A DNA stretch of 64,000 bases. Source: Caulobacter henricii. GTDB lineage: Bacteria > Pseudomonadota > Alphaproteobacteria > Caulobacterales > Caulobacteraceae. Numbering within the stretch: the stretch's first letter is position 1; each line of letters opens with the position of its first letter. The notes under the pieces were generated by a model that was given only the letters and a program-made list of their open reading frames with translations, did not search any database and had not been told where the DNA came from. Both the position numbers and the translations under genes were made by a program. Below are positions 1-10,955 of the stretch, in pieces. The stretch lies in NCBI RefSeq assembly GCF_001414055.1, contig NZ_CP013002.1:328501-392500 (forward strand). Reading direction: 5' to 3'.

Positions 1-1346
1 GTCTGGGCGTTGTCAAAACGCTGGCGGGCGTCGGCGGCAGCCGGATCCGTTTCGGGCCCAACGGCGGCGCGCTCCGACCTGGCCTGGTCGAGGGCGCGTC
101 GTGTCCGGGCCAGTCGGCCCTCCGCATCCGCCAGGCGCGCGGTCGCGGCCCGGGCCCGCGCATCCTCAGCAGCAGCCCGTGCGGCCAATTGCTCGACCAC
201 GGCTTCGGCGTCGGCCCGAGCCTCCTCAGCGGCCTTGGCGGCGGCGGCCAGCTCGGGGCCCCGTTCGGGCGCGGCGGCGACGAGCGCGCGGATCTCGGCC
301 AGTTCGCCATCCAGCCGGGCCAGGGCTGCGGCGGCGTCCTGTTGGGTCTGGACCTCGCGGGCCCGGTCATCATCGATGCGGGCCAGATCGGCCGAAAGGC
401 GCTGGAACTCGGCCGCGGCGGCCTCGGCCTCACGCTCGGCGCGGTCCTTCTGGATCGCCAACTGGCCGAGCACCGCCTGGGCGATCGTGGCCTCTTCGCG
501 CAGGGGCGGCATGGCCGCCTCGGCGCGGGTGATCTCGACCTGGGCGGATGACGCGGCGCGGGCGGTGTCTTCCACATTGCGCGCCGCCTGGGTCGCTTCG
601 GACTGGGTCCGGTTCAGGGTGTCGCGGGCCTCGGTCCAGCGCGCGAACAGCACGGCGCCCTGCACGGCCCGGATCTCGGAGGACAGACGCTTGTACTTTT
701 CGGCCTGCCGAGCCTCACGGCGAAGCCGGTTCAGCGCGGATTCGAGCTCGCGCGCCACATCCTCAAGGCGTGAGAGATTGGTTTCGGCGGCCCGCAGTCT
801 CAGCTCGGCCTCGTGGCGGCGGGTGTGCAGACCCGAGACACCGGCCGCCTCTTCCAAGATGCGCCGGCGGTTCTGCGGCTTGGCCCCGATCAACTCGCTG
901 ATCTGGCCCTGACGCACCAGGGCCGGCGAATTGGCCCCGGTCGAGGCGTCGGCAAACAGCAGCTGGACGTCGCGGGCCCGCACCTCGCGGCCGTTAATGC
1001 GATAGGTCGATCCCTCACCCCGATCGATGCGACGGACGACCTCCAGGACCGGATCGTCATTGAACTGGGCCGGTGCCGTGCGGTCGGCATTGTCGATGGT
1101 CAGGGTGACGTCGGCATGGTTGCGGGCCGGCCGCGCGCCACTGCCGGCGAAGATCACCTCGTCCATGCCGCCGGCCCGCATGGCCTTGGCGGAATTGGCC
1201 CCCATCACCCAGCGCAGGGCTTCCAGCAGGTTGGACTTGCCGCAGCCATTGGGGCCGACAATGCCGGTCAGGCCGGGCTCGATCCGAAACTCGGTCGGCT
1301 CGACGAAGGACTTGAAGCCCGAAAGGCGCAGCCGCTGGAACTGCAC
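1..1346 (-). CDS. smc: Chromosome segregation protein SMC (N-terminal part, cut by window edge)
   Basis: Structural maintenance of chromosomes ATPase, which organises and helps segregate the chromosome in the cytoplasm with ScpA/ScpB. About 448 residues are visible, out of the usual ~1150; the hinge, second coiled coil and C-terminal ATPase half lie beyond position 1. The GTG start at 1346 gives [19 protein letters not shown], the conserved SMC N-terminus. It is followed by a Walker A motif GPNGCGKSN near residue 35, a Q-loop region ending RQGQISELI, then a long Arg/Glu/Ala-rich coiled coil from about residue 165. It lies 18 bp downstream of a dsbA-like gene on the same strand and is probably the last gene of that operon. 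Confidence 0.95.
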   Translation of the reverse strand, partial: MQFQRLRLSGFKSFVEPTEFRIEPGLTGIVGPNGCGKSNLLEALRWVMGANSAKAMRAGGMDEVIFAGSGARPARNHADVTLTIDNADRTAPAQFNDDPVLEVVRRIDRGEGSTYRINGREVRARDVQLLFADASTGANSPALVRQGQISELIGAKPQNRRRILEEAAGVSGLHTRRHEAELRLRAAETNLSRLEDVARELESALNRLRREARQAEKYKRLSSEIRAVQGAVLFARWTEARDTLNRTQSEATQAARNVEDTARAASSAQVEITRAEAAMPPLREEATIAQAVLGQLAIQKDRAEREAEAAAAEFQRLSADLARIDDDRAREVQTQQDAAAALARLDGELAEIRALVAAAPERGPELAAAAKAAEEARADAEAVVEQLAARAAAEDARARAATARLADAEGRLARTRRALDQARSERAAVGPETDPAAADARQRFDNAQ

Positions 1347-1364
1347 GCCGGCGCTCCCCTGTCC

Positions 1365-1967
1365 TCAGCCCTTGGCCAGGGCGGTCTTGAGGCCCTCGAC
1401 TGTCAGTTCACCGGGCAGCCTGCGGCCGTTGAGGAAGAAGGTCGGGGTTTGGTTGACCTTGTCGCGCACGCCGGCGATCTCGACCCGCTCATTGAGGGCG
1501 TCCAGCGCCTTCTGGTCGCCGAGGGCCGCGGCGAACTGGGCCTCGCTCAGGCCGAAAGCCTTGCCGATAGCCTGCAGGCCCTCAAACAGTTCGCCACTTT
1601 CGAAGATGGCGGTCTGGCGGGCGAAGACCGCGTCGAGGACCTCAAAGTACCGCTGGGCCCCGACGCGGCGAGCCAGCAGGAAGGCAGCGGCCGCAAACTC
1701 GACCGGCTCGGTCAGGAACTCCCGGAGCACCAGTCGGACCTTGCCATTGTCGATATAGGCCTTGCGGATCGCCGGCAGGTCGCCGGTCCACCAGTGGGCG
1801 CAATGCGAACAGCTGGGGGACGCAAAGACGACCAGTTGGGCTGGGGCATTCGGAAGACCCAGAACCATGTCGCCGGGCGCGGCGGGCATGGCTGCGGCTT
1901 GAGCCGCCCCCGGACCGGCCGCAAGGGCCAGGCCAGAGGCGATCAGGGTGCGACGGTCGACGGGCAA
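1365..1967 (-). CDS. DsbA-family thiol:disulfide oxidoreductase (second of a pair)
   Basis: Periplasmic thioredoxin-fold protein of about 200 aa, expected to oxidise or isomerise disulfides in exported proteins. A signal peptide (LIASGLALAAGPGAAQA) precedes the thioredoxin domain, which carries a CSHC active site in SPSCSHCAHW and a cis-proline loop QTPTFFLNG near the C-terminus. A TTG start at 1967 is preferred: it lies about 9 nt after an AGGA that overlaps the previous stop codon, whereas longer reading would run back into the upstream gene. The adjacent upstream gene is a paralogue with the same CSHC motif. Smc follows 18 bp downstream. Which partner does oxidation and which isomerisation cannot be told from sequence. 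Confidence 0.85.
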   Translation of the reverse strand: MPVDRRTLIASGLALAAGPGAAQAAAMPAAPGDMVLGLPNAPAQLVVFASPSCSHCAHWWTGDLPAIRKAYIDNGKVRLVLREFLTEPVEFAAAAFLLARRVGAQRYFEVLDAVFARQTAIFESGELFEGLQAIGKAFGLSEAQFAAALGDQKALDALNERVEIAGVRDKVNQTPTFFLNGRRLPGELTVEGLKTALAKG

Positions 1968-1977
1968 GCGGCCGGTC

Positions 1978-2604
1978 CTATTTGGACGCGGCGGCGATGG
2001 CGGCGTCCAGTTCAGCCAGGCTGCGCTCGCCGCCGGCCGCGTCGCCGACGACCTTGCCATTGACGATGAAGGTCGGCGTGCCCTGAACGTTGAACAGCTT
2101 GGCGTTCTTCTCGACGCGATCATTGAGGGCCTTCAGGGCCTTCTCGTCGGTGACGCAGGCATTGAACTTGGCTTCGTCCAGGCCTGCGGACTGGCCGATG
2201 CGCAGCAGCACTTCGCGGAACTGGCCGGTGGTGAACATCTCTTCCTGGGCGCGATAGACCGAGTCAACGACCTCGAAATACTTGTCCTTGCCGGCGCAGC
2301 GAGCCATCAGGAACGAGGCGGCGGCCACCTGGGCGGGCGGGGTCAGCATCTCGCGATAGACGAAATTGACCTTGCCGGTGTCGATGTACTTGGCCTTGAA
2401 GGCCGGGAACACTTCCTCGTTCCAGCGGGCGCAGTGGCTGCACGAGGCCGAGGCGTATTCGATCACGGTGATCTTGGAGTCGGGATTGCCCCGGCTCATG
2501 TCGTCGGCCGAGACGGCGTCCTTCTTAGAGCAGGCCGAGAGGCCAAGGCCCAGCGAGGCGGTGAGTGCGACGGCGGTCAGGAGCCGGCGGGTCATCGGAC
2601 GCAT
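1978..2604 (-). CDS. DsbA-family thiol:disulfide oxidoreductase, lipoprotein-like (first of a pair)
   Basis: About 208 aa with a thioredoxin fold. The ATG at 2604 is preceded by AAGGA at good spacing, so I use it instead of an upstream in-frame ATG at 2688. The N-terminus MRPMTRRLLTAVALTASLG leads to LSAC, a plausible lipobox, so the protein may be anchored to a membrane. The active site is CSHC (ASCSHCARW) and the cis-Pro loop is GTPTFIVNG. It is the first of two adjacent paralogues, 10 bp apart, between a DUF721 gene and smc; Caulobacter has this same order as far as I recall. Role inferred: extracytoplasmic disulfide chemistry. Confidence 0.85.
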   Translation of the reverse strand: MRPMTRRLLTAVALTASLGLGLSACSKKDAVSADDMSRGNPDSKITVIEYASASCSHCARWNEEVFPAFKAKYIDTGKVNFVYREMLTPPAQVAAASFLMARCAGKDKYFEVVDSVYRAQEEMFTTGQFREVLLRIGQSAGLDEAKFNACVTDEKALKALNDRVEKNAKLFNVQGTPTFIVNGKVVGDAAGGERSLAELDAAIAAASK

Positions 2605-2724
2605 GATCGATCTTCCTTGAGGCGAGAACAGTGGAGTTAAGCGCGATTCTTTAGGGGTGCGAAAACGGCGCTGATAAGGCCTTCGCATGAGCGCAATCGC
2701 AGCCGGCTTGTCAATGTTTCGACG

Positions 2725-3270
2725 TCAGCCTTGCTCGCTTCTCAGCACGCCACGCCCCAGTTTCATCAGGGCATCCTTCAGGCCGCCGTCCGGCTGGTCG
2801 GCCAGACCCTCGGTCAATTGACGTTCCAGGGCTGCGTCCAGGGGCGGCTTGCGGCGCGGCCGGGTGACGACCGGCGCGGGCGGCACGCTCAGCGGGCCCT
2901 GGACGATGCGCAGGCGGGTGACGGTTCCCTTGCCCAGCAGCATGTCGAGACGGGCGGTGATCTGCGGAGCCTGGTGCTGGATCAGCGACGCCACAGGACC
3001 ATCGACCCGCAACTCCAGGGCACCGCCGGCTCCGTTGCGGCCCTTGATGATCCTGACGGGTTCCGTACGGCGGGCCAGGGTCTCGCCGACGATTTCCTTC
3101 CAGCGGGTCTTCAGGGCCGCCGGGCCCTGACCGTATTTTTCCTCCAGCGCCTTCAGCAGCGGCGCGAGGTTCTTGCCGGCCGGCGGCGGCGGGCGCACCG
3201 GCGGCCGGGTGCGGCGCTGGCGCAGGATCGCAAGGGCCTCTTCGGCAGTGGGCAGGGGGCGGCGGGCCAT
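2725..3270 (-). CDS. DUF721 / DciA-like protein
   Basis: 181 aa. The central region around residues 40-125 (LLKALEEKYGQGPAALKTRW ... ELRVDGPVASLIQHQAPQI) fits the DUF721 family, whose best known member DciA helps load the replicative helicase. The N-terminus is basic and proline-rich (RRTRPPVRPPPPAG); the C-terminal third is Arg/Pro-rich and probably disordered. It is divergent from mutY with a 57 bp gap and lies 120 bp upstream of the dsbA pair on the same strand. The helicase-loading role is inference from family membership; alphaproteobacterial members are little studied. Confidence 0.7.
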   Translation of the reverse strand: MARRPLPTAEEALAILRQRRTRPPVRPPPPAGKNLAPLLKALEEKYGQGPAALKTRWKEIVGETLARRTEPVRIIKGRNGAGGALELRVDGPVASLIQHQAPQITARLDMLLGKGTVTRLRIVQGPLSVPPAPVVTRPRRKPPLDAALERQLTEGLADQPDGGLKDALMKLGRGVLRSEQG

Positions 3271-3327
3271 GGCGGCAGGTTAGCACGAGGTCTTCGCCCC
3301 CCGCGAGGTTTGCGGTAGGCCAGCGGC

Positions 3328-5544
<2,217 letters not shown>

Positions 5545-5646
5545 GGCTCTTTGCGGGCGGTTTACTTCCCTAGCGGCGCCTCGCCGATCGTGCGCCCTCA
5601 CACGCCAGATCCGCGCCAGACGGACGGCGTGAGCCGGGAGAACGCC

Positions 5647-6816
5647 ATGCAAAATCCCCTCGAAGCGCTGGACCTCAGCCGCAAGAGCCCCTTCTACCAG
5701 GACCACCATGCCGCCTGGCGCGACACCCTGCGCCGCTGGGTCACCAAGGAGATCATGCCCTTCGTCGACGACTGGGACGAGGCTGGTGAATTCCCCCGTG
5801 AGCTTTATCGCAAGGCATCGGAAATCGGCCTGCTGGGTCTGGGCTGGCCCGAGGCGTTTGGTGGCTCGCCGTCCGATCCGTTCATGTCGATCATCACCAG
5901 CCAGGAACTGGCCCGCCATGGAGCCGGCGGAATCAATGCCGGCCTGATGAGCCACGGCATCGGCCTGCCGCCGATCCGCGCCCTGGGATCCGAGGCGATG
6001 CAGGCGCGGGTCATTCCGCCCGTGCTGGCCGGTGACAAGATCTCGGCCCTGGCCATTACCGAGCCGTCGGGCGGATCAGACGTGGCCGCCCTGACCACTT
6101 CGGCCCGGCGCGAGGGCGACGTCTATGTCGTCAATGGCGGCAAGACCTATATCACCAGCGGCATGAGGGCCGACTTCTACACGGTGGCGGTGCGGACCGG
6201 TGGCGAGGGGGCGGGCGGCATCTCGTTGCTGCTGATCGAGCGCGACCGCGAGGGCTTTTCCCGCACGCCGCTGAAGAAACAGGGCTGGTGGGCGTCCGAC
6301 ACGGCCAGCCTCTATTTCGACGACGTGCGGGTGCCGGTCGAGAACCTGATCGGAGCCGAGAACCAGGGCTTTTCCGGGATCATGCGCAACTTCAATGGCG
6401 AGCGGATCGGCATGACCGCCGGGGCCCTGGGCTTCTCCCGCGTCTGCCTGGAGGATGCCATTGTCTGGGCCCGCGAGCGCAGGACCTTCGGCAAGCGCCT
6501 GGCCGACCATCAGGTGATCCGTCACAAGCTGGCCGACATGTACAAGCGCATCAGCGTCACCCAGGCGTGGCTGGAGACACTGGCCTGGCGGATCCAGCAG
6601 GGCGAGCAACCGATTGCCGAGATCGCCCTGCTCAAGGTCCAGGCCACCGAGACGCTGGAATACTGCGCCCGCGAGGCCATGCAGGTGATGGGCGGGGCCG
6701 GCTATATGCGCGGCAGCCGCATCGAGCGCATCTATCGCGAGGTGCGGGTCAACGCCATCGGCGGCGGCTCGGAGGAGATCATGCGCGACCTGGCCGCGCG
6801 GCAGATGGGGATCTAG
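5647..6816 (+). CDS. Acyl-CoA dehydrogenase
   Basis: FAD-dependent enzyme catalysing alpha,beta-dehydrogenation of an acyl-CoA and passing electrons to ETF. 389 aa from the ATG at 5647, chosen for its GGGAG ribosome site; a longer in-frame start at 5539 lacks one and would intrude on the ccrM promoter. Family signatures include [12 protein letters not shown] (FAD/substrate loop, near residue 135), the middle beta domain with KTYITSG, and the C-terminal helices with [23 protein letters not shown] and [12 protein letters not shown]. Substrate cannot be assigned. It is divergent from ccrM and convergent with rnhB, sharing the stop-codon CTAG at 6813-6816. Confidence 0.93.
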   Translation: MQNPLEALDLSRKSPFYQDHHAAWRDTLRRWVTKEIMPFVDDWDEAGEFPRELYRKASEIGLLGLGWPEAFGGSPSDPFMSIITSQELARHGAGGINAGLMSHGIGLPPIRALGSEAMQARVIPPVLAGDKISALAITEPSGGSDVAALTTSARREGDVYVVNGGKTYITSGMRADFYTVAVRTGGEGAGGISLLLIERDREGFSRTPLKKQGWWASDTASLYFDDVRVPVENLIGAENQGFSGIMRNFNGERIGMTAGALGFSRVCLEDAIVWARERRTFGKRLADHQVIRHKLADMYKRISVTQAWLETLAWRIQQGEQPIAEIALLKVQATETLEYCAREAMQVMGGAGYMRGSRIERIYREVRVNAIGGGSEEIMRDLAARQMGI

Positions 6817-7460
6817 TCGCCGCGGCCCATGTCTTTCGCGCCCATGGGGTCGAGGCCCTGGGCGGCCAGCTTTACGGGGGCCCAGCTCATCCGGTGAATG
6901 GGCGAAGGGCCCAGTCGGCGAAGGCCCTCGACATGGCTCTTGGCGTGATAGCCCTTGTGGCCGGCGAAGCCGTAGCCGGGATAGAGGCTGTCCATCTCGA
7001 CCATGATCCGGTCGCGGGCTTCCTTGGCCAGGATCGAGGCTGCGGCGATCGAGCAGGACAGGCTGTCGCCCTTGATCACGGTCTGGATCGGGCAGGGCAG
7101 GTCGAAGCGATAATTGCCGTCGACCAGGGCGAAGGCCGGGGTCACGGCCAGGGCCTCGATGGCCCGCCGCATGGCCAGCCCCGCCGCGTGCAGGATGTTG
7201 AGTTCGTCGATTTCCTCGATGCTGGCCAGGCCCACGCCCCAGGCGATGGCGGTTTCCTTGATCTCGATCTCCAGGGCCGCGCGGGCTTTCGCCGACAGTT
7301 TCTTGGAGTCGTTGAGCCCCTTGGGGATGCGGTCTGGATCGAGGATCACCGCCCCGGCACTGACCGGCCCGGCCCAGGGACCCCGCCCAGCCTCGTCCAC
7401 CCCGCAGACCGGGCTGTGGCCGCAGGCGCGTTCAAGGGACATGTCGGGACCGGATGCCAT
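6813..7460 (-). CDS. rnhB: Ribonuclease HII
   Basis: Cleaves RNA in RNA:DNA hybrids, including single ribonucleotides in DNA. About 215 aa. The acidic active-site motifs are clear: [15 protein letters not shown] near residue 20, [15 protein letters not shown], and [18 protein letters not shown]. The start is uncertain: ATG codons at 7442, 7460 and 7472 are all possible and none has a strong ribosome site; 7460 is a compromise. It is convergent with the acyl-CoA dehydrogenase, sharing a CTAG stop, and divergent from the GH16 gene. In C. crescentus rnhB also lies near ccrM as far as I recall. Confidence 0.93.
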   Translation of the reverse strand: MASGPDMSLERACGHSPVCGVDEAGRGPWAGPVSAGAVILDPDRIPKGLNDSKKLSAKARAALEIEIKETAIAWGVGLASIEEIDELNILHAAGLAMRRAIEALAVTPAFALVDGNYRFDLPCPIQTVIKGDSLSCSIAAASILAKEARDRIMVEMDSLYPGYGFAGHKGYHAKSHVEGLRRLGPSPIHRMSWAPVKLAAQGLDPMGAKDMGRGD

Positions 7461-7601
7461 GGGGCGGTGCATAGGGGGATTTGCCGGGGCCATCAAACCG
7501 TCATCCCGGCCGATCGCAGGACGCCCTGGCCCACCGATCCGAAGCTTCCGGCACGGCATGGTTTGGGGCAGGTTGCCGGATCTGGTTTCATGAGGTCTTT
7601 C

Positions 7602-8492
7602 ATGGTTGCCCGCAAACGTCTCGCCCTGACGGCCCTGGCGGCGACCTTGCTGGCCGCCTCGCCGGGCGCGGCGACGGAAAAGCCCTGGCGACTGGTCTGG
7701 TTCGACGGCTTCGACGGTGACCGCCTCGATCTCTCCAAATGGTCCTACGCCGTTGACTGCGGTGGCGGCGGCAACAATGAGCGCCAGTGTTACACAGATG
7801 CGCCCGATATCGTGACTGTCAGGGATGGCACCCTGCGCCTGTCCACCGTCAAGCGCCCGACGACCGCCCTCGCCAATCCTTGGGGTCCGCCCGATGGTCC
7901 GGTGAAGACCGGCGACTTTGCCTCGGGCAAGATCCTGACCAAGGGCAAGGCCGCATGGCGTTATGGCCGGATCGAGGTCCGGGCCCGGGTTCCCGGCGGT
8001 CAGGGCGTGTGGCCGGCCATCTGGATGATGCCGGAGACCAGCGCCTACGGCGGCTGGCCACGGTCCGGCGAAATCGACATCCTCGAAACCATCAATCTGG
8101 GCGCGCCGTGCGCGAACTGCGAGGCCGGTCGCGAAAACCGGATCTTCGGTACAATCCATTTCGGCAAGGGCGCGGGTCCCGAGCACCGCCAGTGGGGCGG
8201 CCAGACGGCACCGGCCCCAACGTCCGACGGCTTCCATGTCTATGCGGTGGAATGGTCTCCGGGGCGGATCGACTGGTTCGTGGACGGTGTCGGCTATTTC
8301 ACCGCCACGGCGGAGGACTGGAAGCCCGTGGACGGCGTGGCCGGCTCCGCCCCCTTCGACCAACCCTTCCACCTGATCCTCAACCTTGCCTTCGGCGGTG
8401 CCTGGCCCGAGGGCGCGAATGCAAAGGGCGTGGACGAGGCGGCCCTGCCGGCAACGATGGAGGTCGACTGGGTGCGGGTCAGTCAGCGCTAG
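7602..8492 (+). CDS. Secreted glycoside hydrolase family 16 (beta-glucanase-like)
   Basis: Predicted endo-acting beta-glucan hydrolase exported to the periplasm or medium. 296 aa from the ATG at 7602, which has GAGG 6 nt upstream; another ATG at 7590 is possible. A signal peptide ([19 protein letters not shown]) is followed by a single GH16 domain. The catalytic signature is [11 protein letters not shown], with the two glutamates of E-I-D-I-x-E as nucleophile and acid/base. Other family segments are [10 protein letters not shown] before it and [19 protein letters not shown] after it. The family acts on laminarin, lichenan or related glucans; the exact substrate is not readable. No carbohydrate-binding module is seen. 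Confidence 0.92.
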   Translation: MVARKRLALTALAATLLAASPGAATEKPWRLVWFDGFDGDRLDLSKWSYAVDCGGGGNNERQCYTDAPDIVTVRDGTLRLSTVKRPTTALANPWGPPDGPVKTGDFASGKILTKGKAAWRYGRIEVRARVPGGQGVWPAIWMMPETSAYGGWPRSGEIDILETINLGAPCANCEAGRENRIFGTIHFGKGAGPEHRQWGGQTAPAPTSDGFHVYAVEWSPGRIDWFVDGVGYFTATAEDWKPVDGVAGSAPFDQPFHLILNLAFGGAWPEGANAKGVDEAALPATMEVDWVRVSQR

Positions 8493-8586
8493 GGGCCCCG
8501 CGACGTCGGTGGCAAGAAACGCCGCCGCTCCCCTCTGCGCCCCAGCGGAAGCTAACCTTAAGTCTCACGGCAAGGCGCTCGCCCCC

Positions 8587-9177
8587 TTACCGCCCCATCG
8601 CTCGACATTCCTCATGCCGGAAACACGTCGTCAGGTGGTCATTGACCAGCCCGGTCGCCTGCATGAAGGCATAGACGATCACTGGGCCGCAGAACTTGAA
8701 GCCCTTTGCCTTCAGGGCCTTGGCCATCTCGTCGCCCAGGGGTGTGCGGGCGGGAGTGCCGGTCTCGGGGGTCCAGGTGCTCTGGACCGGTGTGCCGCCG
8801 ACCATGCCCCAGAGCATGTCGCTGAGATCCTCGCCGCGCTCGCGCATGTCCAGATAGATCCGCGCCCCGGCGATGGCGGCGTCGATCTTGGCGTTGGAGC
8901 GGATGATTCCGGCATCGGCCATCAGGCGCGCCCGGTCGGCCTCACCAAACCGCGCCACGATCTCGGGATCGAAATCGGCGAAGGCGGCCCGGAAGGCGTC
9001 GCGCTTGCGCAGGATGGTGATCCACGACAGTCCGGCCTGGAAACCGTCCAGCACCAGCTTTTCCCACAGGGCGCGGGAGTCGTACTCCGGCACGCCCCAT
9101 TCGGTGTCGTGATAGGCCTCATAGACGGGATCGCCCGCCATGCCCTTCCAGGTGTTGCAGCGTATGAGCTCGGTCAT
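8587..9177 (-). CDS. tag: DNA-3-methyladenine glycosylase I
   Basis: Excises 3-methyladenine from alkylated DNA. 196 aa, normal length. The N-terminus has RCNTW and YHDTEWGVP, the segment that supplies a zinc-ligand Cys and His and the substrate pocket. The C-terminus has NDHLTTCFRH with the other zinc His/Cys pair. The helical core motifs FQAGLSWITILRKR and KGFKFCGPVIVYAFMQA are typical of Tag. It is convergent with the GH16 gene across a 94 bp gap and does not appear to be in an operon. Confidence 0.95.
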   Translation of the reverse strand: MTELIRCNTWKGMAGDPVYEAYHDTEWGVPEYDSRALWEKLVLDGFQAGLSWITILRKRDAFRAAFADFDPEIVARFGEADRARLMADAGIIRSNAKIDAAIAGARIYLDMRERGEDLSDMLWGMVGGTPVQSTWTPETGTPARTPLGDEMAKALKAKGFKFCGPVIVYAFMQATGLVNDHLTTCFRHEECRAMGR

Positions 9178-9238
9178 GCGGCCAAGCTTGGCTGATCTCG
9201 TGTGCGATTTCCAGAACTTTTCGTGAACGGATCGCGGC

Positions 9239-9448
9239 TCAGTCCGGTAACTGGAAAAGCCCCTCGACGGTGGTCGAAAGGGCCCGGGCCAGTTTCAGGG
9301 CCAGCACCGTGGAGGGGATGAAGACCCCGTTCTCCACGGTATTGATGGTCTTGCGGGTGACGCCCACCCGTTCGGCCAGATCGGCCTGGGTCAGGCCGGC
9401 CTCGGTGCGAACGGCCTTTAGCTGGCTCAGCAATGGGGCGTCAGTCAC
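9239..9448 (-). CDS. Small XRE-family HTH regulator
   Basis: 69 aa, consisting of almost nothing but one helix-turn-helix: residues ~8-62 with QADLAERVGVTRKTINTVEN as the HTH, followed by a short helix ending LFQLPD. It resembles the YozG/compact Xre regulators usually encoded beside a small membrane protein. It overlaps the end of the upstream membrane protein gene by 8 nt, so the two are translationally coupled. Inference: it represses its own operon through the tandem inverted repeat at 9916-9949. Confidence 0.88.
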   Translation of the reverse strand: MTDAPLLSQLKAVRTEAGLTQADLAERVGVTRKTINTVENGVFIPSTVLALKLARALSTTVEGLFQLPD

Positions 9449-9896
9449 GGTCGGCGCGCCGCTCCAGCATCACGAAGCGCAGGGCTGGAACCACCACGGC
9501 GACCGACAGCAGGATGTGGGCGATCTCTCCGGCCTCCAGCGGAACGAACGGCGCGGCCGCATAGAGCCCGAGGGCGCAGGCGGCCAGGGCCCAGAAGCCG
9601 GCGGCATAGGCCCGGGCGCGGTGGGCGCGGGTGGCCTCGTCGTCGAGCAGGGCCCGGACGACCTTGCCGTGTCGCCAACCCCCGCCGGTGGCCAGCAGGA
9701 ACAGCAGAACCAGGGCCAGGAACAGGTGCGAGCCCAGGGAGACGATCTCGACCGTGCGCAGCGGCCCATCGGGCTTGGCATAGCTGCTGAAGAATGCGCC
9801 CTGCCAGATGAAGAACAGCATGGGGGCGAGCCACAGCATGCGGTTGCGACGGCGCTGGGCGCGTTCGGCGATTTCGCCGGGGGAGGCGACGGGCAT
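9441..9896 (-). CDS. Four-TM membrane protein paired with XRE regulator
   Basis: 151 aa with four predicted membrane segments: MLWLAPMLFFIWQGAFF (~20-37), VSLGSHLFLALVLLFLLAT (~53-71), AAGFWALAACALGLYAAAP (~99-117) and EIAHILLSVAVVVPALRFV (~124-142). The N-terminus is basic (ERAQRRRNR). No catalytic motif was recognised; function unknown. It is the first gene of a two-gene operon with the small XRE protein, a common pairing in bacteria in which the XRE gene follows a small membrane protein. A tandem dyad operator lies 20-53 nt upstream of its ATG. Confidence 0.75.
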   Translation of the reverse strand: MPVASPGEIAERAQRRRNRMLWLAPMLFFIWQGAFFSSYAKPDGPLRTVEIVSLGSHLFLALVLLFLLATGGGWRHGKVVRALLDDEATRAHRARAYAAGFWALAACALGLYAAAPFVPLEAGEIAHILLSVAVVVPALRFVMLERRADRD

Positions 9897-9915
9897 GGCT
9901 TTTCTCTCGGTTCGT

Positions 9916-9949
9916 GTAACCTGTGGGTTACTAGTAACCTTAAGGTGAC
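9916..9949 (-). promoter_or_regulatory. Tandem inverted-repeat operator upstream of the XRE operon
   Basis: Two adjacent dyads of the same form: GTAACC-TGTG-GGTTAC at 9916-9931 (perfect) and GTAACC-TTAA-GGTGAC at 9934-9949 (one mismatch), separated by 2 bp, so their centres are 18 bp apart. The right half of the first and left half of the second also form GGTTACTAGTAACC. The repeat spans the likely promoter of the membrane protein/XRE operon. The probable ligand is the XRE protein itself (inference); two dimers side by side on the helix would fit. Confidence 0.7.
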
Positions 9950-9979
9950 ATCAGAGTCAAGCCGTCGCCGGGTGCCGGT

Positions 9980-10870
9980 TTACCCTTTCAAAAATGCCTC
10001 GACCTCGGCCTGGAACCTGTCGGGCTGGTCGACCATGATGAAGTGGGCCGTGTCGTCGATGCGGACCAGCCTGGCCCCCTTCAGCGGGGCATAGGCACCG
10101 GCGTACCAGCCATCCACCGTCGCGGCCGGGAAGGGGCCGGCCTTGTCGAAGGCGTGCAGCACTGTGGTCGGGGCAGTGATCTTGCCCAGCTCCGGCGTCA
10201 GGTCGGTCAGCAGCAGCTCTTCCATGGCCCGGGCCGAGACGTCGCGATCGCTGGCCAGGGCGTGCTGGGTGATGGCCTCTCGGGCGCTCTCGGTCTTGAC
10301 CATGCCAGCAATGGTCTGGCGCTGCTGGACGGCGGCCTGGTCGGCGGGGGTGTTGACCATGCCGTCGCGGATCATGGCAGCGTTCTTGACGATCTGCTCC
10401 GGGGTCACGGTCGGGCCGAAGAAGGCCACGGCCAGCTTGGGGAACATGTCGACCACCATCAGCCGACCGACCCGCTCTGGATGGCGCGCGGCCAGTTCCA
10501 TGCCGATCGAGCCGCCCATCGAGTGACCGATCACGGCCGGGGCCTTCAGCCCCTTGGCCTGGATGTAGCTGGCCAGGCCCTCGGCGACGCCGGCGACCAC
10601 GGGTCCCGAGGCATTGCCCGCCACGGGCGCGCCGGCAAAGCCCGCCACCTGCACAAGGTGAACGCGATAGCGCCCCGCCAGAGCCTTGGCCGTCGGCTCC
10701 CAGATGGCGCGCGAGGACGACAGGCCTGGAATGAGGATGACATCCGGTCCCTGACCGCGCGTCTCGACCGTGAAGCGTCCCGCGTCCGGCGCGGTGGCTG
10801 CCAGGACGGGTCCGGCGATGATCAGGGCGGCCATGCCGGCCCCGCAACCCAGAATCTGACGTCGATTCAT
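9980..10870 (-). CDS. Secreted alpha/beta hydrolase
   Basis: 296 aa from the ATG at 10870. The N-terminus MNRRQILGCGAGMAALIIAG carries an RR pair and hydrophobic core and could be a Tat or Sec signal; cleavage is likely after VLA. The alpha/beta hydrolase fold shows an oxyanion region ILIPGLSSSRAIW, the nucleophile elbow GHSMGG near residue 120, a helical lid, and the catalytic His in DDTAHFIMVDQPDRF close to the C-terminus. Substrate unknown. It is preceded by a perfect 17 bp dyad at 10911-10927 and lies downstream of ygfZ on the same strand, 85 bp away. Confidence 0.85.
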   Translation of the reverse strand: MNRRQILGCGAGMAALIIAGPVLAATAPDAGRFTVETRGQGPDVILIPGLSSSRAIWEPTAKALAGRYRVHLVQVAGFAGAPVAGNASGPVVAGVAEGLASYIQAKGLKAPAVIGHSMGGSIGMELAARHPERVGRLMVVDMFPKLAVAFFGPTVTPEQIVKNAAMIRDGMVNTPADQAAVQQRQTIAGMVKTESAREAITQHALASDRDVSARAMEELLLTDLTPELGKITAPTTVLHAFDKAGPFPAATVDGWYAGAYAPLKGARLVRIDDTAHFIMVDQPDRFQAEVEAFLKG

Positions 10871-10910
10871 GCCCAAAAGTCTCCCCCAAATCCCGTCGAT
10901 CCGTTCATCG

Positions 10911-10927
10911 ACTTTGATTATCAAAGT
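10911..10927 (-). promoter_or_regulatory. 17 bp perfect dyad upstream of the alpha/beta hydrolase
   Basis: ACTTTGAT-T-ATCAAAGT is a perfect inverted repeat 41-57 nt upstream of the hydrolase start codon, in the 85 bp gap after ygfZ. Position and symmetry fit an operator for a dimeric repressor, for example of the MarR or TetR type. No regulator gene is adjacent, so the ligand is unknown. Confidence 0.5.
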
Positions 10928-10955
10928 ACATTGAAGTTGGAAGTTCTGGCAAGCC

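Noticed and set aside
813..2063. 416-codon open frame on the plus strand over smc and dsbA
   Set aside because: Antisense shadow; smc and DsbA motifs are clear on the minus strand and the plus frame has no recognisable domain.
7494..7511. GTCATCCCGG near the rnhB start as a possible third R1 repeat
   Set aside because: Only about 10 bp match; the inverted partner and inner segments are missing.
6288..7592. Long open frame on the plus strand ahead of the GH16 gene, which could suggest a fusion protein
   Set aside because: It runs through acyl-CoA dehydrogenase and antisense to rnhB; composition is that of an out-of-frame GC-rich shadow. GH16 has its own signal peptide and ribosome site at 7602.
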